Source: Rhodobacteraceae bacterium DSL-40
Lineage (GTDB): Bacteria; Pseudomonadota; Alphaproteobacteria; Rhodobacterales; Rhodobacteraceae
Length of the DNA: 64,000 bases
NCBI GenBank assembly: GCA_003258405.1
Contig: QKPN01000002.1
Location: 62,001-126,000, forward strand
Direction of reading: 5' to 3'
Positions 19,327 to 27,412 of the stretch are shown here, piece by piece. Each line of letters begins with the position of its first letter. The stretch's first letter is position 1. The position numbers were made by a program, and so were the translations under genes. A model generated the notes under the pieces. It made no database searches, was not told the origin of the DNA, and was given only the letters and a program-made list of their open reading frames with translations.

Positions 19327-19400
19327 CAAAAAAACGGGCCAGCGGCCCGTCGCAAAGTTTCGGTGGTGGGCCAGATCTTCCGTCCAGCCCGCCGCTATTG
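19327..19400 (-). promoter_or_regulatory. rimP leader with intrinsic terminator (candidate attenuator)
   Basis: Minus-strand stem ACGGGCC/GGCCCGT (19334-19350, AGC-type loop) is followed at once by seven T residues (19327-19333), a textbook intrinsic terminator. It stands only about 18 bases before the rimP start and about 50 bases after a promoter-like element, so it lies inside the rimP operon leader rather than at the end of another gene. Rfam lists a rimP leader class in proteobacteria with such a terminator; I recall this and have not checked it. The antiterminator fold was not worked out. Confidence 0.65.
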
Positions 19401-19406
19401 AGCGCT

Positions 19407-19435
19407 CATATAGGCCCGCCCCGGCCGGGATGCAA
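19407..19435 (-). promoter_or_regulatory. Candidate promoter of the rimP-nusA-infB operon
   Basis: On the minus strand, TTGCAT, exactly 17 bases, TATATG. Predicted start near 19400, so transcripts would run about 50-70 bases before meeting the leader terminator. Confidence 0.5.
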
Positions 19436-19565
19436 GCGGATTCGGCAACCGCACGCTTGGGGCGCTCGGCCCCCGGCGGGACGGATCACGCCGCCCGCGC
19501 CCCCGGACCGTCGGCGGGGCGCCCGAAGCGGAGGCCCCTGCCTCTCCCGACCCGCATGCGCGGCA

Positions 19566-20108
19566 TCACTTCGTCGGGATCATGAGATGGGCATAGGGCG
19601 TTCCCGGCCACATGACCCACGGCTGATCCGGCGGGTTGGGCGCCTCCTGCGGATAGCTCTCGAGCATCGGTTTCGCATTGGCCCCGACGATCATCACATG
19701 CGGCCCCGCGACCACCCACTGGTTGTCCGCGGTCTCGCCGGAGGCAAACGGGTCGGTATTGCTCGCGCCCTGATCCCCCAGGAGCATGTAGACGAAACCG
19801 AGCGCATCCTGCGGCGGGTCTTCCCGGCTCATCCAGGCCTGCAGGAACGCCATGGCGCCGGCGTCGGCACACATCGGGTCGGTGCCCGGATACATGCAGG
19901 TCCAGCCGTTGCTGCCCTCGCGGAGCGACGTGACCTCGCCCTCCGCCGAGATATTCAGGAGCGTCGCATTCCCAAGCACCGCAGCGGGCGCAACCCCCTC
20001 GAGGCGCTGCATGAGATCTTCGGCGGATGACTCGTCTGCCCGCACCACACTCGACGACGCAAGCAGAATACAGGCTCCGACACTTGCAGAAATCAGTGAG
20101 TATTTCAT
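19566..20108 (-). CDS. Conserved exported protein of unknown function
   Basis: A 180-residue protein with a clear Sec signal peptide: hydrophobic residues 5-20, likely cleavage near VVRADES (about 24). The mature part has no domain I can name. It has paired cysteines (in WTCMYPG and DPMCADAG), a WMSREDPP segment, a GFVYMLLGDQGASNTDPF stretch, and a C-terminal WVMWPGTPYAHLMIP. This pattern resembles a set of uncharacterised exported bacterial proteins. It is a single gene with its own good promoter (20180-20208). The flanking gap 19436-19565 holds nothing I recognise. Confidence 0.75.
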   Translation of the reverse strand: MKYSLISASVGACILLASSSVVRADESSAEDLMQRLEGVAPAAVLGNATLLNISAEGEVTSLREGSNGWTCMYPGTDPMCADAGAMAFLQAWMSREDPPQDALGFVYMLLGDQGASNTDPFASGETADNQWVVAGPHVMIVGANAKPMLESYPQEAPNPPDQPWVMWPGTPYAHLMIPTK

Positions 20109-20179
20109 GGCTACGTCTTCCTTTCCAAGTCGACGCTATCGCCATCGAAATCAACCGCACGACGGCGGCAGCATTTCAG

Positions 20180-20208
20180 ATCATACTATTTTGAAGTAAT
20201 TTTCGCAA
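20180..20208 (-). promoter_or_regulatory. Sigma70-type promoter of the exported protein gene
   Basis: On the minus strand, TTGCGA, exactly 17 bases, TATGAT (4/6 and 5/6 matches), in a locally AT-rich stretch of an otherwise GC-rich window. The untranslated leader would be about 65 bases. The rest of the gap 20209-20355 shows no feature I recognise. Confidence 0.6.
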
Positions 20209-20355
20209 TACTTCCGGAATATTTACCAGGATCTCAGGCCACGACACACCTCGCGGCATGTAACCGCGCGGCATTCTCCGATCGTGATGCGTGTTACGGC
20301 AAGGATCCGCCCGCCCGACGGGCCCCGGAAGACCCTCAGGAGGATGTACCGCCCT

Positions 20356-21057
20356 TCACCTGCCCTCCGCCCCCGCCCGGATCTCCGCGGCCACGAGGGC
20401 CTGGAGCTTCCAGAGGTTGCGGTCGCGGATGCCATGCTCCTCGAGCTTCTCGACCGTGCGCTGGAGATAGATCGCGGCGGAACCCCAGTGCCCGGCGGCG
20501 CGCGCGGTGATCCCCGCGACCGTCTCAAGCGGGAGCCTGCCCGCATAGGCCGGGCCATCCTTCGCCGCAACGAAGGTCAGCGCCCGCCGTCGCCCCGCCG
20601 CCGTCTGCACCCAGATCCAGCGCGGCACGTTCGTCGGCGGGTTGCCGTCGATCTCCCGCTCGAGCAGCCGGACGACCTGCGCCTCGAGCCCACCCGCCGG
20701 AAGCTCGTAGAGAATGCCCTCGCAGGAGCCGCCCCGGTCGAGCGCCATCATCAGCGCCGGCACCTCCCGCGTGCCGCGCCAGCGGGTGAGATGGAGGCAG
20801 AAGGCGCGATGCCAGCCGGAAGCAACCGCGGGCTCCATCGCCTCATGCTCGAATTCCGGGCTCCAGATCAGCGAGCCATAGGCAAAGACGCAGAGACGCT
20901 CGGGCCGGTACTCCGCCAGCAGCGCCGCGGCCAGCGCCGCGAAATCCGCCGCACTGTGTTCTGTGCTGCCGGGCTCCGGGCCCGGATCGGGCTCGATCCG
21001 TTCCACCAGCGCCACGAGTTCGGGGGTAAGCGAAAGGGTGCGATGATTGATCCGCAT
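20356..21057 (-). CDS. chaC: Gamma-glutamylcyclotransferase, ChaC type
   Basis: Probable glutathione-specific gamma-glutamylcyclotransferase, which splits glutathione into 5-oxoproline and Cys-Gly in the cytosol. About 233 residues from ATG 21057, preceded by AGGA; in-frame starts at 21063 and 21213 exist but add non-family sequence. The fold's substrate loop is FAYGSLIWSPEFE. ChaC marks include GWHRAFCLHLTRWRGT, GILYELP and REIDGNPP, where the catalytic Glu is expected. A 40-residue N-terminal extension precedes the domain. Confidence 0.88.
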   Translation of the reverse strand: MRINHRTLSLTPELVALVERIEPDPGPEPGSTEHSAADFAALAAALLAEYRPERLCVFAYGSLIWSPEFEHEAMEPAVASGWHRAFCLHLTRWRGTREVPALMMALDRGGSCEGILYELPAGGLEAQVVRLLEREIDGNPPTNVPRWIWVQTAAGRRRALTFVAAKDGPAYAGRLPLETVAGITARAAGHWGSAAIYLQRTVEKLEEHGIRDRNLWKLQALVAAEIRAGAEGR

Positions 21058-21216
21058 GGCCATCCTGTCCGCCCGGAGCGAAACCGGCCAAACGCGCCGG
21101 CGGATGAACTCTCCCACCGAATTTTCCCGCCGCAAAGCGATGCGCTGTGGCGACTTGCCCCACCGCGCCGAAATCCGCCGATGCCCGCTACGGCGCGGAC
21201 CCTTGCCATTCATGAT

Positions 21217-21236
21217 TTGTTAAGAACAATTAACAA
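21217..21236. repeat. Inverted repeat TTGTTAA-N6-TTAACAA
   Basis: A perfect 7+7 inverted repeat in an AT-rich patch between chaC and the FkbM gene, both on the minus strand. It lies 160 bases upstream of the chaC start. It could be an operator or part of a promoter. The TTAA half-sites are 6 apart, not the 7 of a CtrA box. Confidence 0.5.
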
Positions 21237-21258
21237 CAATATCAATATGTTAGTTTGA

Positions 21259-21273
21259 TTTTCACGGTGAAAA
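21259..21273. terminator. Palindrome after the FkbM gene, TTTTCAC-G-GTGAAAA
   Basis: A perfect 7+7 dyad 10 bases beyond the FkbM stop on the minus strand. A one-base centre is too tight for a stable hairpin loop, so a protein-binding site is as likely as a terminator. Confidence 0.35.
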
Positions 21274-21282
21274 GGCCGATTT

Positions 21283-22014
21283 TCACGCCCCATACGGCCG
21301 CACGATATCCTCCGAGCCGACCTTCTGGAACAGCACGACGCTGCCGGTGGAATGCCGCGGATCATAGATGAAGCCCATCTGGGCGAGCGTCGAGAAGATC
21401 CGCCCGACGCCGGAAAGGCCGGTCACATGATCGTGGAGCTCGACGAAGATCCGATCGACCCCCGAGAGGTCCGCCCCATGGAACAGGAAGGTTTCCGCCC
21501 CCTCCACATCGCAGACCACAAGGCTCACCCGCTCCTCCGCCAGCAGCCGGTCGAGCCCGAGCGTTGGAACCTCGACGGTCGCATAATAGGGGTTCGGCCG
21601 GGGCATCAGCGAGCCCATCCAGAAATCCTGGCGCAGGTAGAAGGTCGCCGAGGTCTCGAGCCCGTTGCCGAGCACCGCATTGAGCCGCCGGACCTTGCTG
21701 ACCCCGTTCTTCTCGTGCAGCCGGGCCATGTAGCCCATCAGCAGCGGATTGGCCTCGACCGCGATCACCGCCTCGACCCTCTCCTCCCGCGAGAGCAGCG
21801 TCGAGATGAACCCGATCCCCGCCCCGATCTCGAGCACGCGGTCCCCCGGCCGGACGATCCGCGGGATCTGGGCCGATTCCTCGGCCTCGAACGCGCCGTC
21901 CAGCATGGCCTCATGGATCGCGGGTGTGATGACGTTCGGATCCAGCGGCACACTTACCCCGGCGACCTCGAGACAATCCTCGGGCGAGAAGTCCAGTGCG
22001 GCGGTATGAGCCAT
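21283..22014 (-). CDS. FkbM family methyltransferase
   Basis: SAM-dependent methyltransferase of the FkbM family, 243 residues from ATG 22014; 22068 is an alternative upstream start. The SAM site is VLEIGAGIGFIS, followed by VIAVEANP as the acidic ribose-binding strand. The C-terminal half has VVCDVEGAETFLFHG and DRIFVELHDH, typical of FkbM proteins. The substrate is unknown; relatives methylate sugars or natural products. No glycan cluster is nearby, so context does not help. It is a single gene. Confidence 0.85.
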   Translation of the reverse strand: MAHTAALDFSPEDCLEVAGVSVPLDPNVITPAIHEAMLDGAFEAEESAQIPRIVRPGDRVLEIGAGIGFISTLLSREERVEAVIAVEANPLLMGYMARLHEKNGVSKVRRLNAVLGNGLETSATFYLRQDFWMGSLMPRPNPYYATVEVPTLGLDRLLAEERVSLVVCDVEGAETFLFHGADLSGVDRIFVELHDHVTGLSGVGRIFSTLAQMGFIYDPRHSTGSVVLFQKVGSEDIVRPYGA

Positions 22015-22136
22015 GAGAAAATTTCCCGGCAGGTGCAACCTTCCGGGACGTAAGCGAAAATTTGCCACCAGAACGTTAATGCACAGACCGGGAATGGAAT
22101 TATCTTCAACGCCGATCCGGCTTCCAAAGTGCCGAA

Positions 22137-22760
22137 CTACAACTTAGAGGCGAAACAGCCGATGCGTTCGGCCATCTGCCCGGCCGGAACATCGGAGGCA
22201 AAGAAGTCGAGAAACCCCCGCTCCGGATCCATCAGGTAGGTGAAGGTTGAATGGTCCATGAGATAGAACTCATCATCCCCTTCGGCCTTGCGGAAATAGA
22301 TCCGATACGCACTCGCCGCCGCCGCGACCTCCCGCTTCGTGCCGGTCAGGCCGCGAATGGCGGGATCGATCGCGGCCGTAAAATCCCCGACCTGCTCGGG
22401 CGTGTCCCGCTCCGGATCGATCGAGATGAACACATTGTCCACCTCCACCCCGCGCTCGGCCAGCAACTCCGCGACAATGGCGTTCCTCGAGAGATTATTG
22501 GGGCAGAAATCCGGGCAGAACGTGTAGCCGAAATAGACGAGCGTCAGCTTCGTGATCGCCTCCCGCTCACTCACCCGTGCGCCCGTCGCATCGACGAGCG
22601 AGAACGGCCCGCCAATGCCCGCCGTCTCGCCGGAAGCAATCGCCCCGTCCCTGCAGGCGGCAAACCGGTCGCGGTCAGCCGTGCGCATGACGATGAACCC
22701 GCCAAGCGCCAGGCCGAGCAGAACTGCCGCCAGGGAAAAGAACGCCAGGATTCGGGTCAT
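22137..22760 (-). CDS. SCO1/SenC family copper chaperone
   Basis: Membrane-anchored thioredoxin-fold protein that delivers copper to the CuA site of cytochrome c oxidase. 207 residues from ATG 22760; the upstream frame adds 31 unlikely residues. One N-terminal transmembrane anchor (about 4-25) precedes a periplasmic domain with the copper-binding pair CPDFC and the conserved His in LMDHSTFTYL. FGYTFCP, FISIDPERDTPE and GLTGTKREV are family marks. It is divergent from the DivL-like gene across 154 bases. Confidence 0.93.
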   Translation of the reverse strand: MTRILAFFSLAAVLLGLALGGFIVMRTADRDRFAACRDGAIASGETAGIGGPFSLVDATGARVSEREAITKLTLVYFGYTFCPDFCPNNLSRNAIVAELLAERGVEVDNVFISIDPERDTPEQVGDFTAAIDPAIRGLTGTKREVAAAASAYRIYFRKAEGDDEFYLMDHSTFTYLMDPERGFLDFFASDVPAGQMAERIGCFASKL

Positions 22761-22853
22761 GCAGCCGAGCCCTCCTTTTTCAACATACGCCGGCCCCCTT
22801 GGCATGGCGAGCAGGACAACCACAAGGTGGGGTGCCGCACGTTCCGGTAGCAT

Positions 22854-22868
22854 TTAAGCCTTCATTAA
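22854..22868. promoter_or_regulatory. CtrA full-site match, TTAA-N7-TTAA
   Basis: The bases read TTAAGCCTTCATTAA, an exact match to the alphaproteobacterial CtrA consensus of two TTAA half-sites separated by seven bases. It lies 46 bases before the ATG of the DivL-like gene and 93 bases before the SCO1 start on the other strand. TTAA is rare in this GC-rich window, which makes chance occurrence less likely. Confidence 0.65.
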
Positions 22869-22914
22869 GCCTTGTCGCCTTTGATCGGACATCGCGTAAC
22901 CGGGTGCGCCTTGC

Positions 22915-25155
22915 ATGAATCTCACTGGAATCTCTTTCACCGATCTGCCGCCGATCGCGCTGCTGCAACAGCAGCCGGAGACGTTGCTTGCCGCGCTCGT
23001 CAGCGCGATTGCGACGCTGGCGCTCATCATCTTCGTCGCACCGCGGCTTGCCGCCCCGCATCAGGGCGCGCGGGTTGCCGCGTCAGGCGGAGAGGCCGAA
23101 ACCTGCGATTTCCTCATCAACGGAGGCAGCGTGAAGGCGCTGACGGGTTCGGCGCGTGCGCTTCTCGACGGCCTCGGACGCGGCACATCACCGCTCAGCG
23201 CCCTGAAGCAGCACCTCGAGACCGACTGCCCCTCGATCCACCGTGACATCGACGCGCTCGTGGTCGATGGGATCGGCTTCCGGCACCATTGCCCCCGCGG
23301 CGACGGCACGGCTGCCGAAATCCTTGGCGAGCCGCGCGGAAACGCGGCAATCCTCTCGATCCGGCCGGCAAGCGAGGATGCCCGCGCCCTTCAGGACGCC
23401 CGGCTTTCCCTCGAACGCGCAACCTCCGAGATCGCATTTCTCCGCCGCGTCATCGACCGCGCCCCGATTCTTGCCTGGAACCTCACGCCCGACGACCAGA
23501 TCGCCTGGGCCAATGCCCCTTATCGCGAACGCTTCGATCCGAATGCCGGCGGATTGCCAAGCCACCGGGTCGCCAATGCCTTCAGCCACGTCATCGAATC
23601 CGTACCGTTGACCTCGCGCGGCGCGGAGGCCCGCAGCCGCATGCTCGTCGCCTCCCCTCTCGACACCGAGCCGCAGTGGTATGAAGTGAGCGAGATCGAG
23701 GAGGCCGGCAACCGGCTGGGCTATGCCCAGGACACGAACGAGCTGGTCGCCGCGGAAGCCTCGCTCCGGCGCTTCGTCGAGACCCTCACCGAGACTTTCG
23801 CGCACCTCCCGATCGGGCTCGCCGTCTTCGACAAGAACCGCCGCCTCGGCCTCTTCAACCCGGCGCTGACCGAACTGGTGAAGATCGATGCAGTCTGGCT
23901 CGCCGGTCGGCCGAGCTTGCGCGATTTCCTCGAGCGTCTGCGCGAGACGCGGCAGATGCCGGAGCAGAAGGATTTCACCGCCTGGCGCCGCAAGCTCGGC
24001 GAGCTCGAAGAAGGTGCGCGCCACGGCACCTACGAGGAAAACTGGATGCTTCCTTCGGGCAAGGTCTTCCGGGTGACCGGGCGGCCGCATCCGCAGGGCG
24101 CGCTCGCCTTCCTCTTCGAGGACATTTCCGCCACCATCATGCTCGAGCGCAAGTACCGCTCCGAGCTCGAACTCAGCCAGGCGACGCTCGACAAGCTCAA
24201 CGAGGCGGTGGCGGTCTTCAACGCCTCTGGATCGCTCGTCTTCGTCAACACCGCGTTCGAGGCGCTCTGGGGGCTCGATCCGATGCAGGGCCTGAATGGC
24301 CCGACCATCGCCGACATGGCCGAACTCTGGGCCGGAAAGTGCGCCGACAGCCCGGTCTGGACGAAGCTCGCCGAGTTCGCGACCGCGTCCGAGACGCGCA
24401 CGACCTGGAGCGAGGCCGTCGACCGGCTCGACGGCCGCAGGCTCCAGATCCTCGTCGCCCCGCTGCCCGACGCCTCCGCGCTCGTCGTCTTCCGCGACCT
24501 TTCGCTTCAGGCCGCCCACGACGGCTCCGAGGGTGAGGGCGATGACATGCTCGCCGAATTCGCGCTGGAACAGATCCGGATTCCGGTGGAATCGGCGATG
24601 AAGCAGGTGATGTCGGCGATTCCCGCCGCGCAGGGTGCCGAAGCCTTCAAGGGCCTCAATGCCGCGCTCCAGGGCCTCAAGGACGGGCTCACCCGTTCGA
24701 GCGAGACCCGCAAGATCGCGCGCGCCCGCCAGATCGCCGGAAGCGCGCCGCTCCCGGCGCTGGCGACCGCGCTCGCCGAGCGTGGCCTGACCCTCGAAGT
24801 GCCCGAGACCGCCGTGCGCTGGAGCGCCCGGATGCGCAGCGCCGCGATGGCCCTGGGGCTCGCCGTGGCCGACGAGGCACACAAGGGCTCGACGGTGCGG
24901 ATCACGCTGGCCTCCGACGAGACCACCCACCGCCTGACCGTCGAGGCAAGCATCGGCGAGACCGCCCTGCGCGACGATGCCCCGAGCATCGCGATCGCAC
25001 GGCGGATCGTCGCGGCGGGTGGCGGCGCGCTTGCCGTCTCTGCCGCCGAAGGCACGCTCGCGCTCAGCGCGACGCTGCCCAACAGCCTTGCCGCCATCCC
25101 GGCAGCGAGGGGCGAGGCGGGCAGCAAGCCGGGGTCGGCTGCAACCGGGGCTTGA
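22915..25155 (+). CDS. divL: DivL-like multi-PAS protein with degenerate histidine-kinase module
   Basis: A 746-residue membrane-tethered sensor-like protein. One N-terminal transmembrane segment (about 24-43) precedes roughly three PAS-like units: about 165-270 (RVIDRAPILAWNL), 285-410 (TFAHLPIGLAVFD) and 420-520 (LNEAVAVFNASGSLVFVNTAF). The C-terminal 200 residues have kinase-module proportions, but I see no H-box His and no N, D or F boxes. Only a tail like a G2 strand remains (IVAAGGGALAVSAAEGTLAL). DivL in Caulobacter and Rhodobacter controls CtrA phosphorylation. Order divL-tsaE-amgK-murU-addB-addA is, as I recall it, conserved in alphaproteobacteria. The name rests on order and architecture. 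Confidence 0.65.
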   Translation: MNLTGISFTDLPPIALLQQQPETLLAALVSAIATLALIIFVAPRLAAPHQGARVAASGGEAETCDFLINGGSVKALTGSARALLDGLGRGTSPLSALKQHLETDCPSIHRDIDALVVDGIGFRHHCPRGDGTAAEILGEPRGNAAILSIRPASEDARALQDARLSLERATSEIAFLRRVIDRAPILAWNLTPDDQIAWANAPYRERFDPNAGGLPSHRVANAFSHVIESVPLTSRGAEARSRMLVASPLDTEPQWYEVSEIEEAGNRLGYAQDTNELVAAEASLRRFVETLTETFAHLPIGLAVFDKNRRLGLFNPALTELVKIDAVWLAGRPSLRDFLERLRETRQMPEQKDFTAWRRKLGELEEGARHGTYEENWMLPSGKVFRVTGRPHPQGALAFLFEDISATIMLERKYRSELELSQATLDKLNEAVAVFNASGSLVFVNTAFEALWGLDPMQGLNGPTIADMAELWAGKCADSPVWTKLAEFATASETRTTWSEAVDRLDGRRLQILVAPLPDASALVVFRDLSLQAAHDGSEGEGDDMLAEFALEQIRIPVESAMKQVMSAIPAAQGAEAFKGLNAALQGLKDGLTRSSETRKIARARQIAGSAPLPALATALAERGLTLEVPETAVRWSARMRSAAMALGLAVADEAHKGSTVRITLASDETTHRLTVEASIGETALRDDAPSIAIARRIVAAGGGALAVSAAEGTLALSATLPNSLAAIPAARGEAGSKPGSAATGA

Positions 25156-25212
25156 ACCCGCCTGCCGGGCCGCTAGAACCGACGGGCAACGTCGGAAGAC
25201 CGGAACGCCCGA

Positions 25213-25701
25213 ATGCCAGAACTCCTCCTCGAGGACCCCGATGCAACGTCCCGTCTGGCCCGCCGGATCGCACCGCATCTGCGTGCGGGCGATGTGCTGG
25301 AGCTCCATGGCGGCCTCGGCGCGGGCAAGAGCCATTTTGCCCGCGCGGTGATCGCCGCACGCCTCGCCCCACTCGGACGGCACGAAGACATCCCCTCGCC
25401 CACCTACACGCTGGTCCAGACCTACGATCTGGGCGGGATCGAACTCTGGCATGCCGATCTCTACCGGCTCGGCGATCCGGACGAGATCGCGGAACTTGGC
25501 CTTTCGGAGGCGTTCGAGACGGCGATCGTGCTCGTCGAGTGGGCCTCCCGGCTCGGGCCGGAAGCCCCTTCCCGCGCGCTTTCCCTGTCGCTCGATTTCG
25601 CGCCCGGTGATGCGGAGGGGCGGCTTCTCCGTATCGAACCGCGCGGCGGCGGCTGGGATTGGCTTGCGGGCGTCCTCGGCGGTGCGAAGGGTGCTGCATG
25701 A
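25213..25701 (+). CDS. tsaE: tRNA threonylcarbamoyladenosine synthesis ATPase TsaE
   Basis: P-loop ATPase that drives the TsaB-TsaD-TsaE cycle making t6A37 in ANN-decoding tRNAs; 162 residues. Walker A GGLGAGKS is at 33-40, then SPTYTLVQTY, the HADLYRLGDPDE motif, and VLVEWASRLG with the conserved Glu-Trp. It starts 57 bases after the DivL-like gene and overlaps amgK by 4 bases (ATGA). Confidence 0.96.
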   Translation: MPELLLEDPDATSRLARRIAPHLRAGDVLELHGGLGAGKSHFARAVIAARLAPLGRHEDIPSPTYTLVQTYDLGGIELWHADLYRLGDPDEIAELGLSEAFETAIVLVEWASRLGPEAPSRALSLSLDFAPGDAEGRLLRIEPRGGGWDWLAGVLGGAKGAA

Positions 25702-26720
25702 TGCGCGATACGGAAATCCGGGATTTTCTCACGGCCGAGGGCTGGGGGGCGGCGCAGCGGGTACCGCTGGCGGGCGACGCCTCCGCGCGGCGCTACGAAC
25801 GGCTTGCGCGCGCCGGGCAGCGGGCCATCCTGATGGACGCCCCACCCGAAAGCGGGCTCGATAGCCTGCCCTTTCTCGTCATCACCCGCTGGCTCGGCCG
25901 CCACGGGCTGAGTGCGCCGGAGATCCTCGCCGAGGATCCGGGCCGCGGCCTTGTCCTGCTCGAGGATCTGGGCGACGACCTCTTCATGGGGCTCTGCGCC
26001 GCCGAACCCACCCGCGAACCTGGCCTCTACGGTGCCGCAGTCGATCTGCTCGCGCGCTATCAGGAACTCCCGCCGCCCACCGCGGCGGAGGGCTGGACGC
26101 CGCCGCCCTACGACATGGCCGTGCTGATGCGCGAGGCGCGCCTCGCCGTCGAATGGTATCTTGCCGCCGCCACCGGGCAGGCCCCGTCCGCGGATACGCT
26201 GGCGGAATTCCAGGCCGTGGCGGCAGCGGCCTTCACGGAGGTGGCCGCAGCGCAGGACGTGCCGATCTACCGTGACTATCACGCCGAGAACCTGCTCTGG
26301 CTGCCCGAGCGGCAGGGGCTCGCACGGGTGGGTCTGCTCGATTACCAGGACATGCTGCTCGGCCATCCGGCCTACGATCTCGTCTCACTGCTCGAGGATG
26401 CCCGCCGCGATCTCGGACCGGGGCTGCGCGACGCGATGCTCGAACGTTATCTCGCGCGGACCGGGCGGGCGCGCGACGGCTTCCTGCGCGATGCGCACAC
26501 ACTCTCGGCCCAGCGCAATCTCAAGATCCTCGGCCTCTTCACCCGGCTCTGCCGCCGCGACGGCAAGCCGCGCTATCTCGCGTATCTGCCCCGGGTCTGG
26601 CGGCTGCTCGCGCAGGATCTCTCCCATCCCGATCTTGCTCCGCTGCGTGCGTGGGTGGCGCGGCACCTGCCCGCCCCCGAGCCTGCGGTGCGGGCCACCA
26701 TCGAAGGAGCCGCGGCATGA
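25698..26720 (+). CDS. amgK: Anomeric N-acetylmuramate/N-acetylglucosamine kinase AmgK
   Basis: Aminoglycoside-phosphotransferase-fold sugar kinase, 340 residues. With MurU it forms the MurNAc recycling route known in Pseudomonas, which gives UDP-MurNAc without passing through glucosamine. Kinase marks: GDASARRYERL as the nucleotide loop, YRDYHAENLLW with H195 as the Brenner-type catalytic loop, and LLDYQD with metal-binding D215. It begins at ATG 25698 inside the tsaE stop and ends inside the murU start. The substrate is inferred from the amgK-murU pairing. Confidence 0.9.
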   Translation: MMRDTEIRDFLTAEGWGAAQRVPLAGDASARRYERLARAGQRAILMDAPPESGLDSLPFLVITRWLGRHGLSAPEILAEDPGRGLVLLEDLGDDLFMGLCAAEPTREPGLYGAAVDLLARYQELPPPTAAEGWTPPPYDMAVLMREARLAVEWYLAAATGQAPSADTLAEFQAVAAAAFTEVAAAQDVPIYRDYHAENLLWLPERQGLARVGLLDYQDMLLGHPAYDLVSLLEDARRDLGPGLRDAMLERYLARTGRARDGFLRDAHTLSAQRNLKILGLFTRLCRRDGKPRYLAYLPRVWRLLAQDLSHPDLAPLRAWVARHLPAPEPAVRATIEGAAA

Positions 26721-27412
26721 GCCCCGATGCGATCATGATCTTCGCCGCCGGGCTCGGCACCCGGATGGGCGCACTTACGCAGACCCGGCCGAAGCCGCTG
26801 ATCGAGGTCGCGGGCCGCCCCCTCCTCGACCATGCGCTCGATCTCGTCCGGGGCGCGGGGCTGGGACGGATCGTCGTCAATACCCACGCCCATGCCGGGC
26901 AGATGCGGGACTGGCTTACCGCCAACGCTCCCGATGTGCGGATCTCGCACGAACCCGAACGGCTGGAGACTGGCGGCGGGCTCCGGCGGGCGCTGCCGCT
27001 GCTCGGCGGCGAAACCGCCTTCACGCTCAATGCCGATACGGTCTGGCACGGGCCCAACCCGCTGCCCCTGCTCGCGGCCGCCTGGGATCCCGGCCGGATG
27101 GATGCCCTGCTCTGCCTCGTGCCGCGCCAGGACGTGGTCGGCCATGCCGGTCCGGGCGATTTCTTCCTTGAGGCCGACGGACGGCTGCGCCGCCGGGGCG
27201 AGGCGGCCGCGGCGGATTTTGTCTATCCCGGCTGCCAGATCCTCAAACTCGAGACGCTGGCGCGTTTCGGGCCGGAGCCCTTCTCGCTCAACCTCGTATG
27301 GGACGCGATGCACACCGCCGAAAGGCTCTTTGGCGCCGTCTACCCCGGCCGCTGCGTCGATGTCGGCCGACCCGAGGGTATTGCGCTGGCCGAAGCGGAG
27401 CTTCAGGCGTGA
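26717..27412 (+). CDS. murU: N-acetylmuramate-1-phosphate uridylyltransferase MurU
   Basis: Nucleotidyltransferase that makes UDP-MurNAc from MurNAc-1-phosphate; 231 residues. The signature loop AAGLGTRMGALTQTRPKPLI is at 10-29, and the LNADTVW motif holds metal-binding D107. GRCVDVGRPEGI near the end is typical of the family. The ATG at 26717 overlaps the amgK stop by 4 bases; a longer frame from 26651 is rejected because it runs through amgK. The stop overlaps the addB GTG. Confidence 0.93.
   Translation: MSPDAIMIFAAGLGTRMGALTQTRPKPLIEVAGRPLLDHALDLVRGAGLGRIVVNTHAHAGQMRDWLTANAPDVRISHEPERLETGGGLRRALPLLGGETAFTLNADTVWHGPNPLPLLAAAWDPGRMDALLCLVPRQDVVGHAGPGDFFLEADGRLRRRGEAAAADFVYPGCQILKLETLARFGPEPFSLNLVWDAMHTAERLFGAVYPGRCVDVGRPEGIALAEAELQA

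Noticed and set aside
21220-21233. TTAA-N6-TTAA upstream of chaC as a CtrA box
   Set aside because: Half-site spacing is 6, not 7, so it does not match the CtrA consensus; listed only as an inverted repeat.
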